From Pseudomonas sp. R-28-1W-6 (lineage in GTDB: Bacteria > Pseudomonadota > Gammaproteobacteria > Pseudomonadales > Pseudomonadaceae), in assembly GCF_009799925.1 (NCBI RefSeq), contig NZ_WELK01000013.1, forward strand, positions 20,954-84,953: 64,000 nucleotides of DNA, read 5' to 3'. Below, in pieces: positions 28,505 through 36,614 of the stretch. How positions within the stretch are numbered: the first letter of the stretch is position 1; each line of letters opens with the position of its first letter. The notes beneath the pieces are model-generated. The model was not told the DNA's origin. It saw nothing but the letters and a program-made list of their open reading frames with translations, and did no database searches. A program made the translations under genes and the position numbers.

Positions 28505-28875
28505 TCGGCGTGGTCATCGCGGTCGCGTTGGGCGGCATGGTTGGTACCCTGCTGCGTTTCTTTACCAGCAACTGGGTCAGCGCGAACTGGCCGCAGCACT
28601 TCTATGGCGCTACCCTGGCGGTCAATATTGTCGGCTGCCTGCTGATCGGCTATCTGTACGGCCTGTTCCTGCTGCGCCCCGAGGTGCCGCTGGAGCTGCG
28701 CGCCGGGCTGATGGTGGGCTTCCTTGGCGGCCTGACCACTTTTTCATCCTTCTCCCTCGACACGCTGCGCCTGCTGGAAAGCGGCCAGGCACCGCTGGCC
28801 ATCGGCTATGCGACTGCCAGCGTGTTGGGCGGTCTGCTCGCCACCTGGGCCGGCCTGACATTAACCAAGCTCTGA
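28501..28875 (+). CDS. crcB: Fluoride ion channel/transporter CrcB (Fluc)
   Basis: This 124-residue membrane protein has four helices and forms a dimeric fluoride channel. The family signatures GTLLRF, TLAVNIVGCLLIGYLYG and GFLGGLTTFSSFS are visible. Its start overlaps rarA by 4 nt, so translation is probably coupled; there is no room for a fluoride riboswitch directly in front. It ends 18 nt before serS. I do not recall crcB here in P. aeruginosa, but it occupies this place in other pseudomonads. Confidence 0.96.
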   Translation: MIGVVIAVALGGMVGTLLRFFTSNWVSANWPQHFYGATLAVNIVGCLLIGYLYGLFLLRPEVPLELRAGLMVGFLGGLTTFSSFSLDTLRLLESGQAPLAIGYATASVLGGLLATWAGLTLTKL

Positions 28876-28893
28876 TCTAGACGAGAACATCCC

Positions 28894-30174
28894 ATGCTCG
28901 ACTCCAAACTGGTTCGTACCCAACTGCAGGAGATTGCGGACCGCCTGGCTACCCGTGGCTTCCAGCTGGACGTGGCGCGCTTCGAGGCCCTCGAGGCCCA
29001 GCGCAAGACCGTGCAGACCCGCACCGAACAGCTGCAAGCCGAGCGCAATACCCGCTCCAAGTCCATCGGCCAGGCCAAGCAGCGTGGCGAGGACATCGCC
29101 CCGCTGCTGGCGGAAGTCGACAAGATGGGCAGCGACCTGGAAGAGGGCAAGCGCGAGCTGGACGCCATCCAGACCGAGCTGGACAACCTGCTGCTGAACA
29201 TCCCCAACCTGCCCGACGAGTCGGTGCCGGTTGGCGAGGACGAAGAGGGCAACGTCGAGGTATCGCGCTGGGGCACGCCGCGCAGCTTCGACTTCCCGGT
29301 GCAGGACCACGTGGCCCTCGGCGAGCAGCATGGCTGGCTGGACTTCGAGACCGCCGCCAAGCTGTCCGGCGCCCGTTTCGCCCTGCTGCGCGGGCCGATT
29401 GCCCGTCTCCACCGCGCCCTGGCGCAGTTTATGCTCAACCTGCATACCGCCGAGCACGGCTACGAGGAGGCCTACACGCCTTACCTGGTCCAGGCCTCCG
29501 CGCTGCAGGGCACCGGCCAGCTGCCGAAGTTCGAGGAAGACCTGTTCAAGATCCAGCGCGACGAGCAGGCCGACCTGTACCTGATCCCGACCGCCGAAGT
29601 GTCGCTGACCAACATCGTCGCCGGCGCGATCCTCGACGCCAAGCAGCTGCCGCTCAAGTTCGTCGCCCACACCCCCTGCTTCCGCAGCGAAGCCGGTGCC
29701 TCGGGCCGCGACACCCGCGGCATGATCCGTCAGCACCAGTTCGACAAGGTCGAGATGGTGCAGATCGTCGAGCCGTCCAAGTCCTTCGAAGCCCTGGAAA
29801 GCCTGACCGGCAACGCCGAGCGCGTGCTGCAGCTGCTCGAGCTGCCGTACCGCAAGTTGGCGCTGTGCACCGGCGACATGGGCTTCGGCGCGGTGAAGAC
29901 CTATGATCTGGAAGTCTGGGTGCCGAGCCAGGACAAGTACCGCGAGATTTCCTCCTGCTCCAACTGCGGCGACTTCCAGGCCCGCCGCATGCAGGCGCGC
30001 TACCGCAACCCGGAAACCGGCAAGCCGGAGCTGGTGCACACCCTCAACGGCTCCGGCCTGGCGGTGGGGCGTACCCTGGTGGCGGTGCTGGAGAACTACC
30101 AGCAGGCCGACGGCAGCATCCGCGTGCCGGAGGTGCTGAAGCCCTATATGGCCGGTATCGAAGTCATCGGCTGA
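28894..30174 (+). CDS. serS: Seryl-tRNA synthetase
   Basis: This class II synthetase (426 residues) charges tRNA-Ser, of which one gene lies at 34922 in this window. A long N-terminal coiled-coil arm spans about 25-105. Motif 2 is FRSEAGASGRDTRGMIRQHQF, and motif 3 is GSGLAVGRTLVAVLENYQ. The start MLDSKLVRTQLQEIADRL is typical. It ends the ftsK-led gene series; a hairpin with a T-rich tail follows. Confidence 0.98.
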   Translation: MLDSKLVRTQLQEIADRLATRGFQLDVARFEALEAQRKTVQTRTEQLQAERNTRSKSIGQAKQRGEDIAPLLAEVDKMGSDLEEGKRELDAIQTELDNLLLNIPNLPDESVPVGEDEEGNVEVSRWGTPRSFDFPVQDHVALGEQHGWLDFETAAKLSGARFALLRGPIARLHRALAQFMLNLHTAEHGYEEAYTPYLVQASALQGTGQLPKFEEDLFKIQRDEQADLYLIPTAEVSLTNIVAGAILDAKQLPLKFVAHTPCFRSEAGASGRDTRGMIRQHQFDKVEMVQIVEPSKSFEALESLTGNAERVLQLLELPYRKLALCTGDMGFGAVKTYDLEVWVPSQDKYREISSCSNCGDFQARRMQARYRNPETGKPELVHTLNGSGLAVGRTLVAVLENYQQADGSIRVPEVLKPYMAGIEVIG

Positions 30175-30198
30175 GGTTCTGGTATAGAGTCGCAAGAT

Positions 30199-30230
30199 AC
30201 GGGGTGGCCAGTGCTGCCCCGTTTTGTTTT
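30199..30230 (+). terminator. Terminator after serS
   Basis: The stem ACGGGG...CCCCGT, with inner partial pairing, is followed by TTTGTTTTG. It lies 25 nt after the serS stop and before cysG, whose promoter must therefore be in or just past this hairpin. Confidence 0.65.
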
Positions 30231-30251
30231 GTCCGATCGAGAGCGTGCGCC

Positions 30252-31643
30252 ATGGATTTTCTCCCCCTGTTCCACAAACTGCAGGATCGCCTGGTGCTGG
30301 TTGTCGGCGGTGGCGAAGTGGCGTTGCGCAAGGCGCGCCTGCTGGTCGAGGCCGGTGCGATCCTGCGCGTGGTGGCCCCGGCGATTCGTGACGAGCTGCG
30401 CGAGCTGGCCGGGGCGCACGCCCAGGTGCTGCTGCGTGGTTACCAGGCGAGTGATCTGGACGGCGTGGGCCTGGTGATCGCCGCCACCGACGACGAGCCG
30501 CTGAATGCGCAGATTTCCGCCCAGGCCCAGGCGCGTGGCATTCCGGTCAACGTGGTGGATGCGCCCAAGCTGTGCAGCGTGATCTTCCCGGCCATCGTCG
30601 ACCGCTCGCCGCTGATCGTCGCCGTCACCAGTGGCGGCGACGCGCCGGTGCTGGCGCGGCTGATCCGCGCCAAGATCGAGACCTGGATTCCCGCCACCTA
30701 CGGTCAGCTGGCCGGCCTGGCGAAGAAGTTCCGCGCCCAGGTCAAGGGCCTTTTCCCCGATGTGCAGCAGCGCCGGGTGTTCTGGGAGGACGTGTTCCAG
30801 GGCCAGATCGCCGAAAGCGTATTTGCCGGCAAGCTGGGTGAGGGCGAGCGCCAGCTCGAGGCGAAGATCGCCGGCATCGCGCCGCGCGCCCTGGGTGAGG
30901 TCTACCTGGTCGGCGCCGGCCCGGGCGATCCGGACCTGCTGACCTTTCGCGCCCTGCGCCTGATGCAGCAGGCCGATGTGGTGCTGTATGACCGCCTGGT
31001 GGCGCCGGCCATCGTCGACCTGTGCCGCCGCGATGCCGACCGCATCTACGTCGGCAAGCAGCGCTCGGCCCACGCGGTGCCGCAGGAGGAGATCAACCAG
31101 CTGCTGGTCGACCTGGCCAAACAGGGCAAACGGGTACTGCGCCTCAAGGGGGGCGACCCGTTCATCTTCGGCCGCGGTGGCGAGGAAATCGAGGAGCTGG
31201 CGGCCCAGGGCATCCCGTTCCAGGTGGTGCCGGGCATCACCGCGGCCTCGGGCTGCGCGGCCTACGCCGGGATTCCGCTGACCCATCGCGACCATGCGCA
31301 GTCGGTGCGCTTTGTCACCGGCCATCTCAAGGACGGCAGCAGCAACCTGCCCTGGGGCGAGCTGAGTGCGCCGGGGCAGACCCTGGTGTTCTACATGGGC
31401 CTGGTCGGGCTGCCGGCCATCTGCGCGGAGCTGATCCGCCATGGTCGCGCCGCGGATACCCCGGCGGCCCTGGTGCAGCAGGGCACCACGCAGAACCAGC
31501 GGGTGTTCACCGGCACCCTGGCCAACCTGCCGCAGCTGGTGGCTGAGCATGAGGTGCACGCGCCGACCCTGGTGATAGTCGGCGAGGTGGTGCAGTTGCG
31601 GGAGAAACTGGCCTGGTTCGAAGGGGCTCAGGCAGGCGTTTGA
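30252..31643 (+). CDS. cysG: Siroheme synthase CysG (trifunctional)
   Basis: This 463-residue enzyme makes siroheme from uroporphyrinogen III for sulfite and nitrite reductases. The N-terminal dehydrogenase/ferrochelatase part has the NAD loop VVGGGEVALRKARLL (about 17-31). The C-terminal methyltransferase part has VGAGPGDPDLLTFRAL (about 218-233), GKRVLRLKGGDPFIFGRGGEE and VVPGITAASGCAAYAGIPLTHR. ATG 30252 gives the usual MDFLPLFHKLQDR start. Its last 16 nt overlap the tail of the convergent YbiB-like gene. Confidence 0.97.
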   Translation: MDFLPLFHKLQDRLVLVVGGGEVALRKARLLVEAGAILRVVAPAIRDELRELAGAHAQVLLRGYQASDLDGVGLVIAATDDEPLNAQISAQAQARGIPVNVVDAPKLCSVIFPAIVDRSPLIVAVTSGGDAPVLARLIRAKIETWIPATYGQLAGLAKKFRAQVKGLFPDVQQRRVFWEDVFQGQIAESVFAGKLGEGERQLEAKIAGIAPRALGEVYLVGAGPGDPDLLTFRALRLMQQADVVLYDRLVAPAIVDLCRRDADRIYVGKQRSAHAVPQEEINQLLVDLAKQGKRVLRLKGGDPFIFGRGGEEIEELAAQGIPFQVVPGITAASGCAAYAGIPLTHRDHAQSVRFVTGHLKDGSSNLPWGELSAPGQTLVFYMGLVGLPAICAELIRHGRAADTPAALVQQGTTQNQRVFTGTLANLPQLVAEHEVHAPTLVIVGEVVQLREKLAWFEGAQAGV

Positions 31644-32614
31644 AGGCGCGTATCCCAGACCACCTGTGCGCGGGCGAGGGCGCTTTCGCGCGGCTCGCCC
31701 AAGGCACGTAGGCCCAGGGCGATGGTGCTGAGCACGGCCAGGCGAGCGTAGGAGTCTTCCACCTCGCCCTTCCAGAAGGCCAGCAGATGCGCCGGGTCGA
31801 GCCGTTCCGGCTTGACGTGGCGCTGGGCGGTCAGCGCCGGCCACTCCTCGTCCCAGTTCGCCCCATGCGCGGTGCCATACAGATGGCAGGCACCGTCCGG
31901 ATTGACCTCGATCTCGCCACCTTCGCCCTTGATCACGATGGCCGTGTCGCCGAGCAGCTGGCTGGCTTCGCGGTGGGTGGCCTGGTAGCCGGGGTGGAAG
32001 ATGCTCTGCATTACGCAGCGCGCCGCCAGCGGGTTGAGAATGCGCGCCAGCGAGTGGATCGGCGAGCGCAGGCCGAGGGTGTTGCGCAGGTCGATCATGC
32101 GTTGCAGCTGCGGCGCCCAGGCGCCCAGCGGGGTGAAGGCCAGGTTGTGTCGGTCCAGGCTCTCGGCAACTTCCGCCCACGACTGGCAGACCGGGATGGC
32201 GAGCGGTTCCAGCAGTTGCTCGCTGTACAGGCGTCCGGCGGTGTGTGCGCCGCCGCCATGCAAGTGGATGCGCACGCCGCTGGCGGCCAGGGCTTTGACG
32301 GCCAGGAGGAACCAGGGCAGGTGGCGCTTCTTGCCGGCATAGCTGGGCCAGTCCAGGTCGACGGCGATCGACGGCGCCTGCAGGCGCTCACGCAGGGCCT
32401 CGGTGAAGCCGGCCAGTTCCTCGGCGCTTTCCTCCTTGTGCCGCAGCAGCATGAGGAAGGCGCCCAGCTGGGTGTCCTCGACCTTGCCGTCGAGCAGCAG
32501 GCCCATGGCTTCGCGGGCCTCCTCGCGGCTCATGTTGCGGGCGCCGCGCTTGCCCTTGCCGAGGATGCGCACGAACTGGGCGAAGGGGTGTTCCGGTGGG
32601 GCTACGAGGATCAT
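31628..32614 (-). CDS. YbiB/TrpD2-like protein, glycosyltransferase family 3 fold
   Basis: The protein has 328 residues and resembles the anthranilate phosphoribosyltransferase (TrpD) fold. A helical N-domain carries MSREEAREAMGLLLDGKVEDTQLGAFLMLLR, and a C-domain carries GGGAHTAGRLYS and the IKGEGGEIEVNPD segment. YbiB of E. coli binds nucleic acids without TrpD activity. The tryptophan pathway is not near, so I expect the same here. It follows tusE with only 11 nt between and ends inside the 3' end of cysG. ATG 32614 was chosen over earlier TTG/GTG codons that overlap tusE. Confidence 0.88.
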   Translation of the reverse strand: MILVAPPEHPFAQFVRILGKGKRGARNMSREEAREAMGLLLDGKVEDTQLGAFLMLLRHKEESAEELAGFTEALRERLQAPSIAVDLDWPSYAGKKRHLPWFLLAVKALAASGVRIHLHGGGAHTAGRLYSEQLLEPLAIPVCQSWAEVAESLDRHNLAFTPLGAWAPQLQRMIDLRNTLGLRSPIHSLARILNPLAARCVMQSIFHPGYQATHREASQLLGDTAIVIKGEGGEIEVNPDGACHLYGTAHGANWDEEWPALTAQRHVKPERLDPAHLLAFWKGEVEDSYARLAVLSTIALGLRALGEPRESALARAQVVWDTRLQTPA

Positions 32615-32625
32615 GGGCGCTACTT

Positions 32626-32961
32626 TCACAGGCAATTGGTCGGTTTCGGCAGGCCAGCCAGCTTGGCGGCGAGCTTGGCGGGCGTGCCCTTGAACAGGCG
32701 GTTGAGGTGCAGGCTGTTGCCCTTTTCCGGGCCTAGCTTGAGGGCCACGTACTTGATCAGCGGGCGGCTGGCCGGCGACAGCTGGAACTCGCGGTAGAAG
32801 GCGCGCAGCAGCTCGAGGATTTCCCAGTGCTCGGCACTCAGCTGCAGCTCTTCGCCGGCGGCCAGGGCCTCGGCGACCGCGGGCGACCAGTCGGTCAGCT
32901 CGACCAGGTAGCCGTCCTTGTCCAGGGCGATGCTGCGGCCAGCGACGATCAGGTTGCTCAT
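32626..32961 (-). CDS. tusE: TusE/DsrC-family sulfur carrier
   Basis: This is the last carrier of the Tus sulfur relay, passing persulfide sulfur to MnmA for 2-thiouridine. It has 111 residues. The DsrC-type fold motifs DKDGYLVELTDWSPAVAEALA and HWEILELLRAFYREFQLSPASRPLIKYV are visible, and the essential cysteine is next to last (PKPTNCL). ATG 32961 overlaps the tusB stop region (TAGC...ATGA style, 4 nt). It is distal in tusDCBE. Confidence 0.96.
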   Translation of the reverse strand: MSNLIVAGRSIALDKDGYLVELTDWSPAVAEALAAGEELQLSAEHWEILELLRAFYREFQLSPASRPLIKYVALKLGPEKGNSLHLNRLFKGTPAKLAAKLAGLPKPTNCL

Positions 32962-33257
32962 AGCCAGCTGTTGACCTTGGCGTAGGCCGCGCACAGCTCG
33001 ACGAAGGCCGGGTAGTCGACCACCCGGGCGCGTGCCGGGGCCGCCAGGTTGCGCGCCTGCAGGTCTTCTTCCAGGGCGAACAGGCCGATGCCCACCGGCA
33101 TCAGCAGCAGGGCCTGCAGTTGCGCGCTGCCGGGTTGCAGGGCATACACGGCGTCGCCGCTGAGCAGCAGGCCGTCCTGCGGGCCGAGCAGGCGCAGGCA
33201 GCTGCTCAGGCGGCTGTCGCTGAAGGGCGAGTGGGAAAGCAGATGCAGAGTGGCCAT
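32958..33257 (-). CDS. tusB: Sulfurtransferase complex subunit TusB
   Basis: This 99-residue DsrH-like subunit belongs to the TusBCD hexamer, which relays sulfur from TusA to TusE. It is recognised from MATLHLLSHSPF at the start, DGLLLSGDAVYAL and the YPAFVELCAAYAKVNSWL ending. Its ATG overlaps the tusC stop by one base. It has no catalytic cysteine, as in the family. Confidence 0.93.
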   Translation of the reverse strand: MATLHLLSHSPFSDSRLSSCLRLLGPQDGLLLSGDAVYALQPGSAQLQALLLMPVGIGLFALEEDLQARNLAAPARARVVDYPAFVELCAAYAKVNSWL

Positions 33258-33616
33258 CAGAGCGTGATCACCTGGTCGTAGCGGTCGATAAGCTGGGTCA
33301 GGCCGGCATCGTCGAGGCATTCGACCGGCAGGGCCAGTTGCTGCCCGGCCAGGCCGCGCTCGCTGAGGCTGCGGCTGGAGACGTACAGCGACTCGACGCC
33401 GAACAGCGGCAGGGCCTGCAGGTTGGCGGTCAGGTCCTTCTGCTGCAGGGCGGCGGGTTGCTGCTGCGGCAGGAGCTGGAAAACGCCGTCATCGAGAAAC
33501 AGCAGGCCCAGCGGCAGGTCGAAGGCGCCGCCGGCCAGGGCGATGTCCAGGGCCTCGCGGGCGCTGGGGCCGGCCCAGGGCGCCTGGCGGCTTATCAGCA
33601 GCAGGGATTTGCTCAT
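33257..33616 (-). CDS. tusC: Sulfurtransferase complex subunit TusC
   Basis: This 119-residue DsrF-like subunit of TusBCD has the fold markers PWAGPSAREALDIALAGGAFDLPLGLLFLDDGVFQL and the C-terminal DRYDQVITL. It is flanked by tusD (whose stop it overlaps) and tusB, giving the conserved tusDCB order. It has no active-site cysteine, as expected for TusC. Confidence 0.94.
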   Translation of the reverse strand: MSKSLLLISRQAPWAGPSAREALDIALAGGAFDLPLGLLFLDDGVFQLLPQQQPAALQQKDLTANLQALPLFGVESLYVSSRSLSERGLAGQQLALPVECLDDAGLTQLIDRYDQVITL

Positions 33617-34008
33617 CAGTGGCCTCCGAAGCAGACCAGGCGGTCGGCCAGCTGGTTGGCTTCATGCAGCTGGCCCAGGCCGGACAGTTCCCAGGGCGCG
33701 CCGAGGTTGGCGGCCGGCTTCTGGTAGCGCTGCGCCTCTTCCTCGTTGAGCACGCCGCGGCGCAGGGCGGCGGCGATGCACACCACGGCGTCCAGTTGCT
33801 GCCGGGCGACAAAATCGCGCCAGGCGGCCGGCAGGTCCAGCTCGTCCTGGGCGCTGACCACATTGGCGGAGGCGCTGTGGACGCCGTCCTGATAGAAGAA
33901 CAGGCGGACGATTTCATGCCCGCCCGCAATCACCGCCTCGGCAAAGCGCAGGGCGCGGCGCGAGGAGGGCAGATGGGCCGGGGCGAACAGGGCGATGGCG
34001 AATTTCAT
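33616..34008 (-). CDS. tusD: Sulfurtransferase TusD (active subunit)
   Basis: This 130-residue DsrE-like subunit carries the persulfide-accepting cysteine of the TusBCD complex, here in LDAVVCIAAALRRG (about C78). The N-terminal KFAIALFAPAHLPSSRRALRFAEAVIAGGHEIVRLFFYQDGVH is typical. The ATG at 34008 sets the normal length; a long upstream frame is a shadow. It is the first gene of tusDCBE plus the YbiB-like gene. Confidence 0.96.
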   Translation of the reverse strand: MKFAIALFAPAHLPSSRRALRFAEAVIAGGHEIVRLFFYQDGVHSASANVVSAQDELDLPAAWRDFVARQQLDAVVCIAAALRRGVLNEEEAQRYQKPAANLGAPWELSGLGQLHEANQLADRLVCFGGH

Positions 34009-34075
34009 GACGATTCCGCGAACTGACTCTGCGCCATGATAAAGGCAGAACGGCGCAGATGCTTGTCGCAGACAC

Positions 34076-34100
34076 GAAAAAGCCCGCCGAAGCGGGCTTC
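34076..34100 (-). terminator. Terminator after the Bax-inhibitor gene
   Basis: On the minus strand, AAGCCCGC-TTCG-GCGGGCTT is followed by TTTCG. A TTCG tetraloop closes the stem, and it lies 18 nt past the gene's stop. Confidence 0.88.
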
Positions 34101-34117
34101 TTCGTAGCAGGAACGAC

Positions 34118-34786
34118 TCAGTCGTCGCTGCCCATGATGCCGAAGATCTGCAGCAGGCTGATGAACAGGTTGTAGATCGATACATACAGGCTGATGGTGG
34201 CCATGATGTAGTTGCGCTCACCGCCGTGGATGATCGCGCTGGTCTGGAACAGGATGGCCGCCGAGGAGAACAGCACGAAGCCGGCGCTGATGGCCAGCTG
34301 CAGGCCGCTGATCTCGAAGAACAGACCGGCCACCATGGCGCCCAGCAGGACGAAAAACCCGGCGGTGATGAAGCCGGCCAGGAAGCTCATGTCCTTGCGG
34401 GTGGTCAGCACGTAGGCGGACAGGCCGAAGAACACCAGGGCGGTCATGGCGAAGGCCGAACTGACGACTTCGGAGCCGCCGCTCATGCCCAGGTAGCGGT
34501 TGAGGATCGGGCCCAGGGTGTAGCCCATGAAGCCAGTCAGGGCGAAGGTGCTGAGCAGGCCCCAGGAGGAGTTGCGCAGCTTCATGGTCAGGAAGAACAG
34601 ACCATAGAAGCCCACCAGGGTCACGATGATGCCCGGATGGCCGACCTGCATCTGTTGCGAGACAAAGGCGACCAGGCCGCTGAACGCCAGGGTCAGGGCC
34701 AGCAGGCCATAGGTGTTGCGCAGGACCTTGCTGACTTCCAGCTGGTCAGCTTGCGCGTGATTCAGCGCGTAATCTTGTTCGTGCAT
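34118..34786 (-). CDS. Bax inhibitor-1/YccA-family membrane protein
   Basis: This 222-residue protein has seven hydrophobic helices starting near residue 25. The family pattern is visible: LRNTYGLLALTLAFSGLVAF at the first helix, and FALTGFMGYTLGPILN and SLYVSIYNLFISLLQIFGIMG at the end. E. coli YccA modulates FtsH; some relatives leak calcium. The ATG at 34786 has AGGAGA 6 nt upstream. It is monocistronic, with its own terminator. Confidence 0.95.
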   Translation of the reverse strand: MHEQDYALNHAQADQLEVSKVLRNTYGLLALTLAFSGLVAFVSQQMQVGHPGIIVTLVGFYGLFFLTMKLRNSSWGLLSTFALTGFMGYTLGPILNRYLGMSGGSEVVSSAFAMTALVFFGLSAYVLTTRKDMSFLAGFITAGFFVLLGAMVAGLFFEISGLQLAISAGFVLFSSAAILFQTSAIIHGGERNYIMATISLYVSIYNLFISLLQIFGIMGSDD

Positions 34787-34873
34787 GACAACTCTCCTGA
34801 GCGGCGAAATTGGTTCCGTGACCGCGGTCGAAGGGATCATAACAGAGCGTGCACAACTGCCAATTACGAGAGT

Positions 34874-34901
34874 TTGACAGTGTGTTGCGTTCCGGTAAGA
34901 T
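34874..34901 (+). promoter_or_regulatory. Sigma-70 promoter of tRNA-Ser
   Basis: A perfect -35 TTGACA (34874-34879), a 16-nt spacer and -10 TAAGAT (34896-34901) end 20 nt before the first base of the tRNA. Confidence 0.75.
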
Positions 34902-34921
34902 TGCCGCCCGCAGCAAACGCC

Positions 34922-35011
34922 GGAAGCGTGGCAGAGCGGTTGAATGCAACGGTCTTGAAAACCGTCGAAGGGGAAACTCTTCCGTGAGTTCGAATCTCAC
35001 CGCTTCCGCCA
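34922..35011 (+). tRNA. tRNA-Ser (anticodon UGA)
   Basis: The gene is 90 nt including an encoded CCA. The acceptor stem is GGAAGCG / CGCTTCC with G discriminator; the anticodon stem-loop GGTCT-TGA-AAACC type loop reads TGA. A long variable arm is typical of class II serine tRNAs, and the T loop is GAGTTCGAATCTC. A strong promoter precedes it and a hairpin terminator follows. Confidence 0.97.
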
Positions 35012-35022
35012 AATACATACCT

Positions 35023-35048
35023 AAAAGCCCCGTGTTCCGGGGCTTTTT
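35023..35048 (+). terminator. Terminator of tRNA-Ser
   Basis: AAAAGCCCCG-TGTTC-CGGGGCTTTTT is a strong stem with a T-run, 12 nt after the CCA end. Confidence 0.93.
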
Positions 35049-35717
35049 CGTTTCTGCTGGGTGCCGGGCCACACGTTGGCTAGAGCCCAAGGTGATGCCA
35101 CTCAAGTGGATGGCATCGCATGCTTGGGCCCACCTGCGGTTGCTCCAGAAAGCGTCCACCCCGAGGCGGCTGGAGCGCCAATAAGAACAGTGCGTACCAC
35201 CCGCGGTACCGACTACCTTGGCATTCACTACACCCGGCAGCTCATACTTTTCGAAGCACCTGAAGATATGCGCTCGTACGAGTTTGCATTCGATCTTAAG
35301 CGGCATGGTTCAGCCATGAAGGCTGGGCGCTCGTAGAATCTCGCTCTTGGCTAACTCGCACGGCTTGCTGATGACCAGCGTCAGCATTGTGGTGACGAGG
35401 TGTGCAGGCGCATCTGCGGCAGAGCTTCCATGCCGAACACCTGGTGAGCCAACCCTGGGCTCAGCACGTGCAGCCGAATTCGGTGGTCATCCCGAGCGCA
35501 AAAAACTGACCTGGGTCAATGACTGATGCAATCGCTCGGCAAACGGGCGATTTAGTCATGAAAAGAGAAATCGCTGTCGCCGAATGAAAGGTCGGCGTGG
35601 TCCCTCCCTCCTAAATTCCCCCCTCACGGCCTGTCTCGCGGAGCCCGCTGCGGCTCATTGCGCGCAGTTGCCGCAATGCCCGTTCGACGAACGACGTACC
35701 CCCCTGAGGATAAGAAG
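35049..35717. other. Non-coding stretch between tRNA-Ser and the accessory block
   Basis: This stretch of about 670 nt has no convincing gene. A 91-codon frame at 35061-35336 (plus, GTG start) has no ribosome site and no family I recognise; it could be a relic. No integrase, insertion-sequence end or copy of the tRNA 3' end was seen. The last part holds operator/promoter A (35555-35617). Confidence 0.5.
35555..35617 (+). promoter_or_regulatory. Tandem-repeat operator/promoter A (before dioxygenase 1)
   Basis: Half-site 1 starts at 35555 (GTCATGAAAAGAGAAAT) and half-site 2 at 35576 (GTCGCCGAATGAAAGG), a 21-nt direct repeat. A -10-like TAAATT lies at 35612-35617, 36 nt from the start of half-site 2. 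Geometry is the same at 37761, 50909 and 54657. Direct repeats abutting a -35-less promoter are typical of AraC-family class II activation. The binding protein is inferred (AraC at 49813-50835). Confidence 0.7.
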
Positions 35718-36566
35718 ATGCGCGTAGAACAACTCACTTGCAGTATCGGCGCCGAGCTGGTCGGCGTGAACCTGGCCGATGCCGTCCACGACGACGGTCT
35801 ATTCAGCGAGATCAAGGACCTGCTGCTGCAGCACAAGGCGCTGTTCCTGCGCGATCAGGACATCTCGCGCCCGGACCATGTGGCCTTCGCCCGCCGTCTC
35901 GGCGAGCTGGAAGATCACCCGATGGCGCCGACCCATCCGCAAGCGCCGGGCCTGGTGCAGATCTACAAGCGTCCCGAGCAGCCGATCGACCGCTACGAGA
36001 ATGCCTGGCACAGCGACGGCTCCTGGCGCGAGACCCCGGCCATGGGCTGCGTGCTGCGCTGCGTGGAATGCCCAACCGTAGGCGGCGATACCCTGTGGGC
36101 GAACATGGCGCTGGCCTACGAGAACCTGCCGCGCGAGATCAAGCAGCGGATCGAGGACCTGCGCGCCAGCCACAGCTTCGAGTCGTCCTTCGCCGCGGCC
36201 ATGCCGATCGATAAGCGTCTGGCGATGAAGGCCGAGTACCCGGACGCCGAGCATCCGGTGGTACGCACCCATCCGGAAACCGGCGAGAAGATCCTCTACG
36301 TCAACGCCTTCACCACCCACTTCACCAACTACCACACCAAGGAGCGCGTGCGTTTCGGCCAGGACGCCAACCCCGGCGCCGCCGATCTGTTGCGCTACCT
36401 TGTCAGCCAGGCCTTCATCCCCGAGTACCAGGTGCGCTGGCGCTGGCAGCCCAACAGCATCGCCATCTGGGACAACCGCAGCACCCAGCACTATGCCGTC
36501 ATGGATTACCCGGCCTGCCACCGCAAGATGGAGCGCGCCGCGATCATCGGCGACAAGCCGTTCTGA
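35718..36566 (+). CDS. TauD/TfdA-family Fe(II)/2-oxoglutarate dioxygenase, copy 1
   Basis: The protein has 282 residues. The metal triad is H98-x-D100 (NAWHSDGSW) and H258 (DNRSTQHYA); the 2-oxoglutarate-binding residues T125 (GGDTLW) and R269 (CHRKMER) are at TauD-like places. The family hydroxylates carbons next to sulfonate, sulfate, aryloxy or amine groups, often breaking the C-S or C-O bond; the substrate here is unknown. It is about three quarters identical by eye to copy 2 (38872), of equal length. It lies 48 nt before a BKACE gene and 120 nt after operator A. The ATG at 35718 follows a GAGGATAAGA stretch. Confidence 0.93.
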   Translation: MRVEQLTCSIGAELVGVNLADAVHDDGLFSEIKDLLLQHKALFLRDQDISRPDHVAFARRLGELEDHPMAPTHPQAPGLVQIYKRPEQPIDRYENAWHSDGSWRETPAMGCVLRCVECPTVGGDTLWANMALAYENLPREIKQRIEDLRASHSFESSFAAAMPIDKRLAMKAEYPDAEHPVVRTHPETGEKILYVNAFTTHFTNYHTKERVRFGQDANPGAADLLRYLVSQAFIPEYQVRWRWQPNSIAIWDNRSTQHYAVMDYPACHRKMERAAIIGDKPF

Positions 36567-36614
36567 TCCCCGCCCGACAACCACCACAACAACGCCATAT
36601 CCGAGGAAAACACC

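Noticed and set aside
35061..35336. 91-codon frame after tRNA-Ser
   Set aside because: GTG start without ribosome site and no known family; it may be a relic, so it is not listed as a gene.
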